Of a DNA stretch of 36,768 nt, positions 7,921 through 16,485 are shown piece by piece. Where the stretch lies: positions 1-36,768 of the forward strand of contig JAKSDO010000244.1 of the NCBI GenBank assembly GCA_022360055.1, read 5' to 3'. The notes under the pieces were generated by a model, which worked only from the letters and a program-made list of their open reading frames with translations, was not told the origin of the DNA and did no database searches. Position 1 is the first letter of the stretch. Each line of letters starts with the position of its first letter. The DNA comes from Cytophagales bacterium (lineage in GTDB: Bacteria; Bacteroidota; Bacteroidia; Cytophagales; Cyclobacteriaceae). A program made the position numbers and the translations under genes.

Positions 7921-8508
7921 ATGAAACCGATAATTACATGTTTAATCCTTGTTTTTACTATGGCAACACACTCGAAAGCCCAAGGTCAGAAGCTTCCGTA
8001 TCATCAAATTCCCGATTATCCGGAGGCCTATACCGCCAATAATGTCGCTGCGCGGATGATCGACGGGCTCGGTTACAGGTATTACTGGGCTACTAAGGAT
8101 TTGCGCGAAAAAGATCTGGCGTATAAGCCAAGTGAGGACTCCAGAACTACGAGACAGACTTTGGACCATATTTACGGACTTTCCAGAACGATCATGCACG
8201 CGCCTCAGAGCAAGGTAAATGCGTACCCCAAAGAAGAAATGTCTTTTGATGAGCTCCGAAAGCGTACGCTTGAAAACATCGCCTATGCCAGTAAATTACT
8301 CAAAGAGGGTAAAGAGGGGGACATGGACAATTATAAGATGATTTTCCAGCGGGGCGACGGGCAGACCGAATATCCGTTCTGGAATATGATCAACGGACCG
8401 ATCGCGGATGCCATTTATCATACGGGTCAGGTAGTTGCATTTCGCAGAGCTTCCGGCAATCCGATTCAGAAAGGCGTCCGGGTGTTGACCGGCAAGACCA
8501 TGGAGTAA
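7921..8508 (+). CDS. exported DinB-superfamily protein
   Basis: A 195-residue protein with a signal peptide (ITCLILVFTMATHSKAQ, cleavage near residue 21) and a four-helix DinB/YfiT-like body. The metal-site pattern of the superfamily is partly visible: His83 in TLDHIYGL and the C-terminal helix ADAIYHTGQVVAFRR with Asp163 and His167, where many members have HxxxHxxQ. The Asp replacement may be functional or may weaken metal binding. DinB-like proteins range from thiol-dependent transferases to DNA-damage-induced proteins of unknown role, and secretion makes a DNA repair role unlikely. The gene is a single transcription unit divergent from DUF2157. Confidence 0.75.
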   Translation: MKPIITCLILVFTMATHSKAQGQKLPYHQIPDYPEAYTANNVAARMIDGLGYRYYWATKDLREKDLAYKPSEDSRTTRQTLDHIYGLSRTIMHAPQSKVNAYPKEEMSFDELRKRTLENIAYASKLLKEGKEGDMDNYKMIFQRGDGQTEYPFWNMINGPIADAIYHTGQVVAFRRASGNPIQKGVRVLTGKTME

Positions 8509-8859
8509 GGAGTATATTTATTTGACCATTCGAGACACCGGAACCCGCTCCCGGGGAACCGGTAATCGCGCCGATGCAAAATGTAAATTCTTTCGCTCGG
8601 GATTTGCAAACCGAACCCTTATTCCCTCCACCTGTGGTCACTGCCAATCCGAGAGCAATATCGACGCTTTCGCAACCTTTATTAAAATCGGTGATAATTG
8701 ATCTTAAATTATGAACTCGTCCGGAGAGAAGGGCTTAGAGCGGATCCGTCCCAAAACCCGGAGGACACACCTAAATTTCGGATCCGTGTGTAAATATAGG
8801 GATAAATACCAATAGGAAAGCACGCCGGTTGAACCTTTGCGGGCGGGGAAGATCGGGAA
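8509..8859. other. gene-free convergent interval with decayed repeat
   Basis: About 350 bases between the DinB-like gene and the convergent PEP synthase regulator gene. I see no credible coding sequence. The right third is copy 2 of the ~108-bp repeat (8741-8850), which ends about 10 bases before the stop codon of the regulator gene. The left part shows nothing I can name. Confidence 0.55.
8741..8850 (+). repeat. dispersed ~108-bp intergenic repeat, copy 2
   Basis: This is the counterpart of 5747-5854 in the same orientation, with small indels. The best kept blocks are ATAAATACCAATAGGAAAG at 8802-8820 and TTTGCGGGCGGGGAA at the right end. Like copy 1 it lies between two convergent genes, which could mean a transcription-end role or simply tolerated insertion. 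Confidence 0.75.
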
Positions 8860-9708
8860 TCACTCTTCATCGCGCTGCCACTTATCGGCGCCAAACCGAT
8901 CGGTAACCATTGTAATTATCCGGTTGGCGGAATATTCAATCGGTTTATTGGAAACGTTGATCAATGTGAACCCGCCTTTTTCGCAGATTTTTTTTGCATA
9001 GTCGAGCTCATCCCGGACCTTACGGCGATTGACATAGTCGGAATCCTCGGACATTCCGAATTTGGAAATCCTGTTGCTCCGTTGGGCAATTAAAAAAATG
9101 ATGGAAATGTCCAGGCTGAATACTCTTCTAGGGTCTACTTGAAACAGCGTGGGAGGAGGCTCTATTCCGGGTACGATCGGCACATTGGCCACCTTCCATC
9201 CAAACATGGCCATATAAATGCTCAGTGGAGTTTTACCTGTACGTGATACGCCGGTCAGAACGATGTCGGCATTCCTTATTTTATCGGCCTGCTGCCCGTC
9301 GTCATGAGCCATCGTGAATTCGATCGCTCTTACTCTCCGGAAATATTGAATATTCCTCAATCTGTATAATCCCGGCTGCTCTACCGGGCGGATATCAAGT
9401 GTTTGATCCAAATAATCGGAAAGGCCGCCGACCAGGTCAAAATGAGGAATGTTTTTCCTTTCGCATGCTTCCATGAGAATGCGGCGCATCTCGTGGTTTA
9501 CCATTGTATGCGCAATTGCCCCGTTGACTTTCACGACCTGATCGGTAATGTCATCGACCTGCTTTTGAGTCAAAACTTCGGGTTCGACAATCACCGGGAT
9601 TTTATTATCCGGATATTGAATAAGCATGGTCTCGACAATAGTGTGTCCCGCTACTCCTTTCCCTCCCGAAATGACATATATCGGAGGCATATTTTTGTTT
9701 TCTTCCAT
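8860..9708 (-). CDS. PEP synthase / pyruvate phosphate dikinase regulatory protein
   Basis: A 282-residue member of the bifunctional serine/threonine kinase-phosphorylase family (PPSR/RP1), which inactivates PEP synthase or pyruvate phosphate dikinase by ADP-dependent phosphorylation and reactivates it by phosphate-dependent removal. The diagnostic P-loop is GVSRTGKTP at residues 153-161, followed by LSIYMAMFGWKVANVP. The family's N-terminal segment (VISGGKGVAGHTIVETML) and the C-terminal DRRKVRDEL-like stretch (NRRKVRDELDYAKK) are also present. Most relatives read SRTSKTP, so Gly in place of the second Ser is a minor variation. The target enzyme is not in this window. The gene follows the YheT-like gene by 42 bases on the same strand. 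Confidence 0.92.
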   Translation of the reverse strand: MEENKNMPPIYVISGGKGVAGHTIVETMLIQYPDNKIPVIVEPEVLTQKQVDDITDQVVKVNGAIAHTMVNHEMRRILMEACERKNIPHFDLVGGLSDYLDQTLDIRPVEQPGLYRLRNIQYFRRVRAIEFTMAHDDGQQADKIRNADIVLTGVSRTGKTPLSIYMAMFGWKVANVPIVPGIEPPPTLFQVDPRRVFSLDISIIFLIAQRSNRISKFGMSEDSDYVNRRKVRDELDYAKKICEKGGFTLINVSNKPIEYSANRIITMVTDRFGADKWQRDEE

Positions 9709-9750
9709 CAGGATATGCTAAAATTTTGATCTTTTAATTATACTAAATCT

Positions 9751-10755
9751 CTACGGTATTCCAATAATTTGATTTACAAATTGGACGGCTCTTTCCTCCG
9801 CCCAACTGTATTTTTGCCCGGGTCTCCAAAAGCCTAAATGCCCCCCTTCAGCCGGCGTTTCCAAATAGAAATGCGTATGATTTACAGCTTTGTCAAATGG
9901 ATAGCAATCATCCGGGAACATGGGGTCATTTATGGAATTAACCAGTAAAACGGGTACCGTTATGCCTTCGATGTAATTCCCGGCGCTCGCGTATCTGTAA
10001 AAATCCCCGGCATTTTCAAACCCGTGCAACGGGGCAGTGTATCTGGTGTCAAATTCGTAGAAAGACCGGATGCTTTCCAGACCGTCAAGATTAAAAAGGT
10101 CCGGAAATTGGCGCGCTTTTGTTTTTATTTTATGCTTCAGTTTTTTTAGAAACCGGCGCAGGTAAAATTTATTCTGAGGCTCCGAAAGCTTTTTTGCGCA
10201 TGACCCCAACTGGCACGGTATGGAAAAAGCAATGCCTCCGATAATCTCGTCCGACAGATCGCTGCCATTTTCTCCAAGATATTTCACCACTAAGCTCCCG
10301 CCAAGGCTGAAACCTATCAACAGCACCTGTTCGTATTTTTTGGAACGTATATGATGAATCACCGTATCGAGGTCTTCGGTAGCTCCGTGATGGTATAGTT
10401 TAGGCAAAAGATTTATTTCCTCACTGCAACTCCGGCAATTCCAGCACAGTGTATCCCATTCGTTGCTCAGAAACTTGTGCGCCATCCCCCGCATATAGTA
10501 CTTGTCCGAATGCCCTTCCAAACCATGCGCCAGGACGGCGATTCGACGGTTGCCCCGAAAGACAAAATCCAGGTCAAGGAAATCACCGTCCGGCGTTGAA
10601 ATTCTTTCGCGCGTGTAATTCAGTTTTCCCGGATTGCGAATCAGTGCGGGCAAGACCGTTTCCCAGTGTCCGTTTATTAACCAATATGGCGCTTGAAAGT
10701 TGGATTTGTTTATCGTGGGCACGGTCGTTGATTGATCCGATAAATATGCATTCAA
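9751..10755 (-). CDS. YheT-family alpha/beta hydrolase
   Basis: A 334-residue cytosolic alpha/beta-hydrolase of the YheT/EMB8 type, probably an esterase of unknown substrate. The catalytic triad is visible: nucleophile Ser150 in LLIGFSLGGSL, Asp277 in VNSINDPMF and His306 in AEGGHLGFW. The N-terminal family segment (APYWLINGHWETVLPAL) and the oxyanion region (VLAHGLEGHSDKYYMRG) are typical. A near-match to the -7 element (TTATTTTG on the minus strand around 10785-10792) lies upstream. The gene is divergent from the TonB receptor, 53 bases away, and upstream of the PPSR gene with the same direction, so the two may be co-transcribed. Confidence 0.88.
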   Translation of the reverse strand: MNAYLSDQSTTVPTINKSNFQAPYWLINGHWETVLPALIRNPGKLNYTRERISTPDGDFLDLDFVFRGNRRIAVLAHGLEGHSDKYYMRGMAHKFLSNEWDTLCWNCRSCSEEINLLPKLYHHGATEDLDTVIHHIRSKKYEQVLLIGFSLGGSLVVKYLGENGSDLSDEIIGGIAFSIPCQLGSCAKKLSEPQNKFYLRRFLKKLKHKIKTKARQFPDLFNLDGLESIRSFYEFDTRYTAPLHGFENAGDFYRYASAGNYIEGITVPVLLVNSINDPMFPDDCYPFDKAVNHTHFYLETPAEGGHLGFWRPGQKYSWAEERAVQFVNQIIGIP

Positions 10756-10808
10756 ATGCTGAATTCTTTTCCAGGAAGTTTATTTTTATCCCAAAATAAG
10801 AAAAATCT

Positions 10809-13202
10809 GTGAGCAGGATTGTTTTAGTTGGTATATTTTTTCTCTTCATAAAAACCTCATTAGCCCAGACCCTCGTAATCCTGAACGAGGCAAACAATGA
10901 GCCTGTCGAAGGGGCTGCCGTATATACGGCCGGGCAATCGTATTATGTTACAAGTGATGAAAATGGAGTCGCGAATATCGGGGGTTTCGACCCGGGCTCT
11001 ATGATAATAATTCAACACCCGGCCTTTAATGTTCTTGAAATGAGCATCAGTGAACCGGGCACCTCAGGTTCAAAAATCTATCTCAGAGAAAAAATCACCC
11101 GGATGGATGAGGTCGTGATTTCCGTAAGCAGGTGGGAACAAAATAAATCCGAAATCCCTTTTGAAATCCTTTCTCTGAATGCCTCGGATATTTCCGGTAC
11201 CAACCCCCAGACTGCTGCGGATATGCTGGAAGCGACGGGCAAGGTGTTTGTGCAGAAGAGTCAGTTGGGAGGAGGAAGCCCTATGATCAGAGGATTCGGC
11301 GCCAATTCCGTATTGATCGTTGTAGACGGGGTACGCATGAATAATACAATTTTCCGAAGCGGGAATTTGCAAAATGTGATCAGCATTGATCCCAATATTC
11401 TTGAAAGCAGCGAAGTGATTTTTGGCCCGGGCGCGGTAATATACGGCAGCGATGCCCTGGGAGGCGTTATGGATTTTCATACGATTTCCCCCTCGTTCTC
11501 CGACAACGAAAACATAAGACTCCACGGATGTGCATTCGTGAGGTACAACTCTGCAAATAACGGAAAAACAGCCAGCGGCTTGATCAATATCGGACAAAGC
11601 AAATTCGGCTATGTCGGAAATTTCTCGATAAGCGATTTCGATCATCTCAGGACAGGCTCCGAGAGACCGGATGACCATCCTGATTTTGGTAAAAGGCCGG
11701 AATATGTCCGAAGAATTAATGATACGGATTCAATTTTGACAAATGACAACATGAATCTTCAGCGATTTTCGGGATATAAACAAATGAATACGTTCCATAA
11801 AGTGGCTTATCGGATTAGTGATCACACCGAACTTGGGTATTCATTTACATATTCGACCACCTCCGATATCCCAAGGTATGACCGTCTTACGGAATATAAC
11901 GGGGAGGTGCCGAAATACGCGCTATGGAATTATGGCCCTCAAAAATGGATGATGAATGCCATAAAGCTAAAATCCTTTAAACCGAATAAATGGTTTCAGG
12001 CCATGAAATTTACCGCAGCCTATCAGGTATTCGAAGAGAGCAGGCACAACAGAAAGTACCGTCAGAACAATCTTGGAAACCGGATGGAGCGGGTAAACGT
12101 ACTTACGGTCAATGGGGATTTCGAACAGGTGATCGGTACCGGAACCGATTTGTTTTATGGAGTTGAGTATACCTATAATCACGTTAATTCTTCGGCCTAT
12201 ACCCTGGACATTAAAACCGGTGAGACCACCGGGCTTTCGACAAGATATCCGGATGACGGCAGTGAGGTACACACCGCTGCGTTATACGGAAGTTTTAAAC
12301 AAAAAATGAAAGATCATCTTTTTTTGAGTGGAGGACTTCGGCTCAATTACCAAAACCTCAATTCCAAATTTGACCCGGAAGCGTTTTCTTTTTCCAATAT
12401 CAGGAATACGAGCTCGGCAATAAACGGTCATCTGGGATTGGTAATTATGCCGAATCACCTATGGAATTTATCGGTGCTGTTTTCATCGGGTTTTCGGGCA
12501 CCCAATGTCGATGACATCTCCAAGGTTTTTGATTCGGAACCCGGCAATGTAGTTGTTCCGAATCCGGACCTGAGGCCGGAGTATTCATACAATGCAGAGT
12601 TGTCGGTTTCCCGTTTTTTTGGAGACAGGGTCGCCCTGGATGCAACCGTTTTTTATGCATTTCTTCGCGATGCCATGGTACGGGATAATATTCTGATCGA
12701 CGGCCGGGATTCTATTATTTACGACGGTGAGCTCAGCAGGGTGCAAGCGGTTGTAAATACCGGTAAAGCCAATATCTATGGTATTGATATTGCTTTGCGA
12801 GCGGAGTTAGCTCCGGGTTGGACAGTGGCGTCAAGTCTTAATGTTACAAAAGGAAAGGATCTGGTCCGGAATGAACCGCTCAGACATACCACACCATTAT
12901 TTGGAATTGCATCATTAAAATACTCAAAAAATAAATGCGAATGGGAACTTTTCAGCAGGTTTAACGGGAACCGCTCATTTGATGACTTGCCTCCCTCGGA
13001 ACGAAACAAACCGCATCTTTACAGTGTCGAAGGAAGTCTCGCCTGGATTACATTGAATATGCGCACAAGCTATCGGCTTAATGATTGCACGGAAATATGC
13101 GGGGCAGTGGAAAATATTCTTGATCATCACTACCGCACCTATTCCTCCGGTATAAGCGCTCCCGGTAGGAATTTCGTCGTTTCCATCAAGGCCGGATTTT
13201 AG
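10809..13202 (+). CDS. TonB-dependent receptor
   Basis: A 797-residue outer-membrane receptor. The signal peptide (IVLVGIFFLFIKTSLAQ, residues ~4-20) is followed by a carboxypeptidase-regulatory-like beta domain (residues ~21-95). The plug domain has RGFGANSVLIVVDGVRMNN and GPGAVIYGSDALGGVMDF at residues ~160-220, and a 22-strand barrel ends in KAGF. The plug segment with DGVRMNN-IFRSGNLQNV resembles heme/hemoglobin- and transferrin-type receptors, so iron or heme uptake is a reasonable guess, but the ligand cannot be read from sequence. The start is GTG 10809, since no ATG precedes the signal peptide. There is no adjacent SusD-like gene, which argues against a glycan-utilisation pair. Confidence 0.92.
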   Translation: MSRIVLVGIFFLFIKTSLAQTLVILNEANNEPVEGAAVYTAGQSYYVTSDENGVANIGGFDPGSMIIIQHPAFNVLEMSISEPGTSGSKIYLREKITRMDEVVISVSRWEQNKSEIPFEILSLNASDISGTNPQTAADMLEATGKVFVQKSQLGGGSPMIRGFGANSVLIVVDGVRMNNTIFRSGNLQNVISIDPNILESSEVIFGPGAVIYGSDALGGVMDFHTISPSFSDNENIRLHGCAFVRYNSANNGKTASGLINIGQSKFGYVGNFSISDFDHLRTGSERPDDHPDFGKRPEYVRRINDTDSILTNDNMNLQRFSGYKQMNTFHKVAYRISDHTELGYSFTYSTTSDIPRYDRLTEYNGEVPKYALWNYGPQKWMMNAIKLKSFKPNKWFQAMKFTAAYQVFEESRHNRKYRQNNLGNRMERVNVLTVNGDFEQVIGTGTDLFYGVEYTYNHVNSSAYTLDIKTGETTGLSTRYPDDGSEVHTAALYGSFKQKMKDHLFLSGGLRLNYQNLNSKFDPEAFSFSNIRNTSSAINGHLGLVIMPNHLWNLSVLFSSGFRAPNVDDISKVFDSEPGNVVVPNPDLRPEYSYNAELSVSRFFGDRVALDATVFYAFLRDAMVRDNILIDGRDSIIYDGELSRVQAVVNTGKANIYGIDIALRAELAPGWTVASSLNVTKGKDLVRNEPLRHTTPLFGIASLKYSKNKCEWELFSRFNGNRSFDDLPPSERNKPHLYSVEGSLAWITLNMRTSYRLNDCTEICGAVENILDHHYRTYSSGISAPGRNFVVSIKAGF

Positions 13203-13313
13203 GGTTAGCCGGCCATCTGAGAATTTGTCCGTCATATAAGAGAAGATACGATGTTTTCCATACCAATTTTTCAATTCGTCCTAATCCATACATCAGGGTC
13301 AGGATGCACATCC

Positions 13314-13347
13314 AAAAAAAGCGGCAAAGTGTAAAATTTGCCGCTTT
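13314..13347 (-). terminator. intrinsic terminator of glnN
   Basis: A perfect 11-bp stem (13318-13328 AAAGCGGCAAA with 13337-13347) encloses an 8-base loop. On the minus strand the stem is followed by a run of seven T (13314-13320), 23 bases beyond the glnN stop. It can also serve the convergent TonB receptor gene, though the plus-strand T-run is short. Confidence 0.85.
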
Positions 13348-13369
13348 CTGAAAGATATTTTTGTCCGGA

Positions 13370-15532
13370 TCAATGCACAAACAGCATTTCGCGGTACTTG
13401 ACAAGCGGCCAATCCTCATCGTCAACAAATAATTCCAACTTGTCTACGTGATAGCGGATTTTGTCAAAGTACTTGTGCTTGATGCTGTGGCAGTATTCAA
13501 TGGCTTTTTCTCTGCTATCCTCGATTTTATTGACGCGCTTGCGCTCTTCGATCATATCGAGTACACCGTTCTTCACGCCGTCAATGTGCTCCGTGATCTT
13601 ACTGATTACATTCACATTCGAGCTGTTGTCTACTCCGATCTCTTTCAACCCCTTTGCGGCATCAATCAATTTCATCTGATATTTTACCGCGGTAGGAATC
13701 ACATGGTTGAGCGCCAAATCGCCCATGACCCTCGACTCGATCTGCACTTTCATGATATAGTTTTCCCATAGAATTTCATTTCTGGCTTCAAGCTCCCGTT
13801 CACTCAACACATTGTATTCACTAAATACTTCAATACTCTTTTTGGTGAGGAATGCATCGAGGGCTTCCGGAGTATCCTTAACATTTGGCAGACCCCTTTT
13901 TTCTGCTTCCACAACCCAGTCTTCCGAATAATTATCCCCTTCAAACCGCACATTTTTTGATTCCTTGATAAGTTTTCGAAGCACGTCAATGATGGCAAGT
14001 CGCTTTTCTTTTCCTTTTGCGATGAGCGCATCAACCTCTTCCTTGAAGTCGTTGAGCTGTTTTGCGATGATCGTATTGAGGGCTGTCATTGGCAAACCGA
14101 CATTGGCATTTCCTCCGACCGCTCTGAATTCGAATTTATTTCCCGTAAACGCAAATGGTGAAGTTCTGTTCCTGTCTGTATTATCCAGTATAATTTCAGG
14201 AATCTTGTCGATCCCCAGCTTCATGTACATATTGTCGCCTTTTTCGATCTTAACGTTTCCATGACTTTCAAGCTCATCGAGCACTGAGGTTAATTGCGAT
14301 CCTATGAAAACCGAGATAATTGCCGGAGGAGCTTCATTTGCACCCAGCCTGAAGTCGTTGCCGGACGAGGCAATGGAGGCGCGAAGGATATCCGCATATC
14401 TGTGAACCGCAGCTATGGTATTTACAAAGAATGTCAGGAACAACAGGTTTTCCCGGGCGCTGCTGCTGGGCTGGAACAGGTTGACTCCGGTATTTGTAAT
14501 TAACGACCAGTTATTGTGTTTTCCGGTACCATTAATTTCAGCAAATGGTTTTTCATGGAAAAGTACCGTTAATTCATGACGGTCTGCAACTCTTCTCATA
14601 ACATCCATCATCAACATATTATGATCGGTGGCAACGTTCACTTCCTCAAACAACGGAGCAACCTCAAACTGACTCGGCGCTACCTCGTTGTGACGCGTCG
14701 TTACGGGGATACCAAGCTTATGGCATTCCTGCTCAAATTCCTGCATAAAAGCATAAACTCTCCTGGGGATGGATCCAAAATAATGATCATCCAATTGTTG
14801 CCCTCGTGCGGGAGCATGACCAAAAACAGTTCTTCCCGACATCACCAGGTCCGGCCTGGCATTGAACAATGCTTTGTCAATTACAAAGTACTCCTGCTCA
14901 CACCCCAGAGACGCGGTTACTTTGGAGATGTTCCTGTCGAAATATTTGCAGACTTTGGTCGCCGCTTTGTCCACAGCTTCAAGCGCCTTTAAAAGAGGCG
15001 CTTTTACGTCCAGTGCTTCGCCCGTGTACGAGACAAAAATTGTGGGAATACAAAGTGTGGTCCCCCACTTAAACATCGGAGAGCTTGGATCCCAGGCGGT
15101 GTATCCCCGCGCCTCGAATGTCTGGCGAATACCTCCCGATGGGAATGAAGATGCGTCGGGCTCCTGCTGTACCAGGGCGCTGCCCTTGAATTTCTCAATG
15201 CCACTGATGCTATCAAAGAAAGAATCATGTTTTTCTGCCGTGGCTCCGGTTAAGGGCTGAAACCAGTGTGTGTAGTGGGTGATCCCATTTTCGATTGCCC
15301 AAGCCTTTACGGCTGCGGCGACGGCGTTGGCTGCGTCGGGCGAAATCTTCTTCCCTTTGTCGATGCAGTACTTAACCTCTTTATATACTTCAGGAGCCAA
15401 CATGGCCTGCATTTGCGGGACACCAAAGCTGGTAGATCCAAAATAATCCGATACCTTGTTTGAAGGAAATTCCGGAAATTGTGGCTGTCTGCTTCCCGCT
15501 TCCTGGACGGCACTAAAACGTAAGTTTGCCAT
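13370..15532 (-). CDS. glnN: glutamine synthetase type III
   Basis: A 720-residue cytosolic enzyme that makes glutamine from glutamate, ammonia and ATP. The length and sequence are those of GSIII (GlnN), not the ~450-residue GSI. Recognisable landmarks are the N-terminal FGSTSFGVPQMQAML, THYTHWFQPLTGATAEKHDSF near residue 80, the type III signature RHNEVAPSQFEVAPLFEE near residue 280, the active-site stretch EINGTGKHNNWS near 330, and RNRTSPFAFTGNKFEFRAVGG near 450. It is the last gene of a minus-strand ammonium cluster (Amt, porin, DUF4468 protein, GlnN) but is separated by a 310-base spacer with its own terminator upstream, so it probably has its own promoter. No PII gene lies nearby. Confidence 0.97.
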   Translation of the reverse strand: MANLRFSAVQEAGSRQPQFPEFPSNKVSDYFGSTSFGVPQMQAMLAPEVYKEVKYCIDKGKKISPDAANAVAAAVKAWAIENGITHYTHWFQPLTGATAEKHDSFFDSISGIEKFKGSALVQQEPDASSFPSGGIRQTFEARGYTAWDPSSPMFKWGTTLCIPTIFVSYTGEALDVKAPLLKALEAVDKAATKVCKYFDRNISKVTASLGCEQEYFVIDKALFNARPDLVMSGRTVFGHAPARGQQLDDHYFGSIPRRVYAFMQEFEQECHKLGIPVTTRHNEVAPSQFEVAPLFEEVNVATDHNMLMMDVMRRVADRHELTVLFHEKPFAEINGTGKHNNWSLITNTGVNLFQPSSSARENLLFLTFFVNTIAAVHRYADILRASIASSGNDFRLGANEAPPAIISVFIGSQLTSVLDELESHGNVKIEKGDNMYMKLGIDKIPEIILDNTDRNRTSPFAFTGNKFEFRAVGGNANVGLPMTALNTIIAKQLNDFKEEVDALIAKGKEKRLAIIDVLRKLIKESKNVRFEGDNYSEDWVVEAEKRGLPNVKDTPEALDAFLTKKSIEVFSEYNVLSERELEARNEILWENYIMKVQIESRVMGDLALNHVIPTAVKYQMKLIDAAKGLKEIGVDNSSNVNVISKITEHIDGVKNGVLDMIEERKRVNKIEDSREKAIEYCHSIKHKYFDKIRYHVDKLELFVDDEDWPLVKYREMLFVH

Positions 15533-15842
15533 AAAATCTAATTTATTTTTTTGTGAATAAAATTTTCGTGAAAATAGGACAAAATTTGCAAATAGACATT
15601 AAATTGAATTAAAAAAGATGTAGAATAGAATCATTTTTCAAAAATTTATAGTTTTTTGGATCTATTTTTACTCTATATTGAAAATTATTGCAAAAAAGGA
15701 TGGAAATATTATTAATATGCTACCCGAAAATTTTAGACTTAATGAAAATTTGATCTAACTTCGGATTTACAGGGAGAAAAAGGTGATAAATCACCAGGAT
15801 TATCCCCGATATACGTTTTTCCATCTAAAATATGGCATAAAA
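15533..15842. other. gene-free spacer upstream of glnN
   Basis: About 310 AT-rich bases between the DUF4468 gene and glnN, holding the glnN control region. On the minus strand AAATTTTG (around 15580-15587) is a one-mismatch match to the -7 element about 50 bases before the glnN start. The left-hand gene's terminator is at 15777-15795. Nothing else is recognisable. Confidence 0.5.
15777..15795 (-). terminator. intrinsic terminator of the DUF4468 gene
   Basis: On the minus strand GGTGA-TTTA-TCACC is followed directly by TTTTTCT, 48 bases past the stop codon at 15843. The stem is only five to six pairs, but the T-run is well placed. Read as DNA the same bases form the perfect palindrome GGTGATAAATCACC (15782-15795). 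Confidence 0.6.
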
Positions 15843-16424
15843 TCACCATTCTTCAATCGTTTTTACTTTTTTATTCTTTTTCTCTTCCTCGTAAATCATT
15901 TGTCCATATAAGTTCCGGATCAGTTCCCTGGTTTTTTCATAGATCACGGCCCTGTGCTTATCCCATTCTTTTTTATTTAGAGTGCTGACTTCCTTTTCGA
16001 GCGGAGTATATTTTCCATTTACGGGCTCAAATTTTCCGTACCTGTTTTTTCTGTATTCGTTAAACATAAAATTGGCTATGGTATATCTGTATTTATCATC
16101 TTTAAACTCTAATTTAATATCGTATTCCACAGCACCGCCTATTCCTTTTTTTACCGAACCAATCCGGTATACATAGAAACTTCCCCTGTTGTAGATTTCA
16201 TAATTTTCATTATCTACCCGGAGGTATCCGGTTTTGGAATTCAGCACTTTGATCTTTTTCATGAATTTTTTACCGTTCTCAAAGAGCAGGTCCTTCTTCA
16301 TGCCGGTGAGCTCTACAACTTCGATAAACGTATATTTTCCCGTGTCATCCGTGGGAAAATCAATTTCCTGGGAAAACGTATTCAAGTGTATTCCGAAAAA
16401 CAAAAAAAGGGTAAATCTGAGCAT
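15843..16424 (-). CDS. exported DUF4468 (TBP-like fold) protein
   Basis: A 193-residue protein with a signal peptide (FTLFLFFGIHLNTFSQ, cleavage near residue 18). The mature start (IDFPTDDTGKYTFIEVVELTGMKKDLLFENGKKFMKK) matches the DUF4468 pattern of a beta-strand opening followed by a helix of the xxLYxxAxxWL kind. This family is largely limited to Bacteroidota and has no known function. The C-terminus is highly charged (YEEEKKNKKVKTIEEW). It follows the porin gene by about 60 bases on the same strand, but a terminator hairpin stands between them, so it may be transcribed separately from the Amt-porin unit. Confidence 0.75.
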   Translation of the reverse strand: MLRFTLFLFFGIHLNTFSQEIDFPTDDTGKYTFIEVVELTGMKKDLLFENGKKFMKKIKVLNSKTGYLRVDNENYEIYNRGSFYVYRIGSVKKGIGGAVEYDIKLEFKDDKYRYTIANFMFNEYRKNRYGKFEPVNGKYTPLEKEVSTLNKKEWDKHRAVIYEKTRELIRNLYGQMIYEEEKKNKKVKTIEEW

Positions 16425-16430
16425 GTTAAA

Positions 16431-16461
16431 GCAAAGGCCCTGACCGGTGAAGGTCAGAGCC
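16431..16461 (-). terminator. terminator after the Amt-linked porin
   Basis: On the minus strand GGCTCTGACC and GGTCAGGGCC pair over ten positions (one G-T) around a six-base loop, followed by TTTGCTTT. It lies about 25 bases past the porin stop and just before the DUF4468 start. Confidence 0.75.
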
Positions 16462-16485
16462 CTTATCGTTTTATTTTCCCTTCAT

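Noticed and set aside
11070-11678. 202-codon minus-strand frame inside the TonB receptor gene
   Set aside because: It is antisense to a clear receptor with plug and barrel motifs and has no family features of its own.
13448-15260. Several plus-strand frames of 60-138 codons opposite glnN
   Set aside because: All are antisense shadows of the intact GlnN reading frame.
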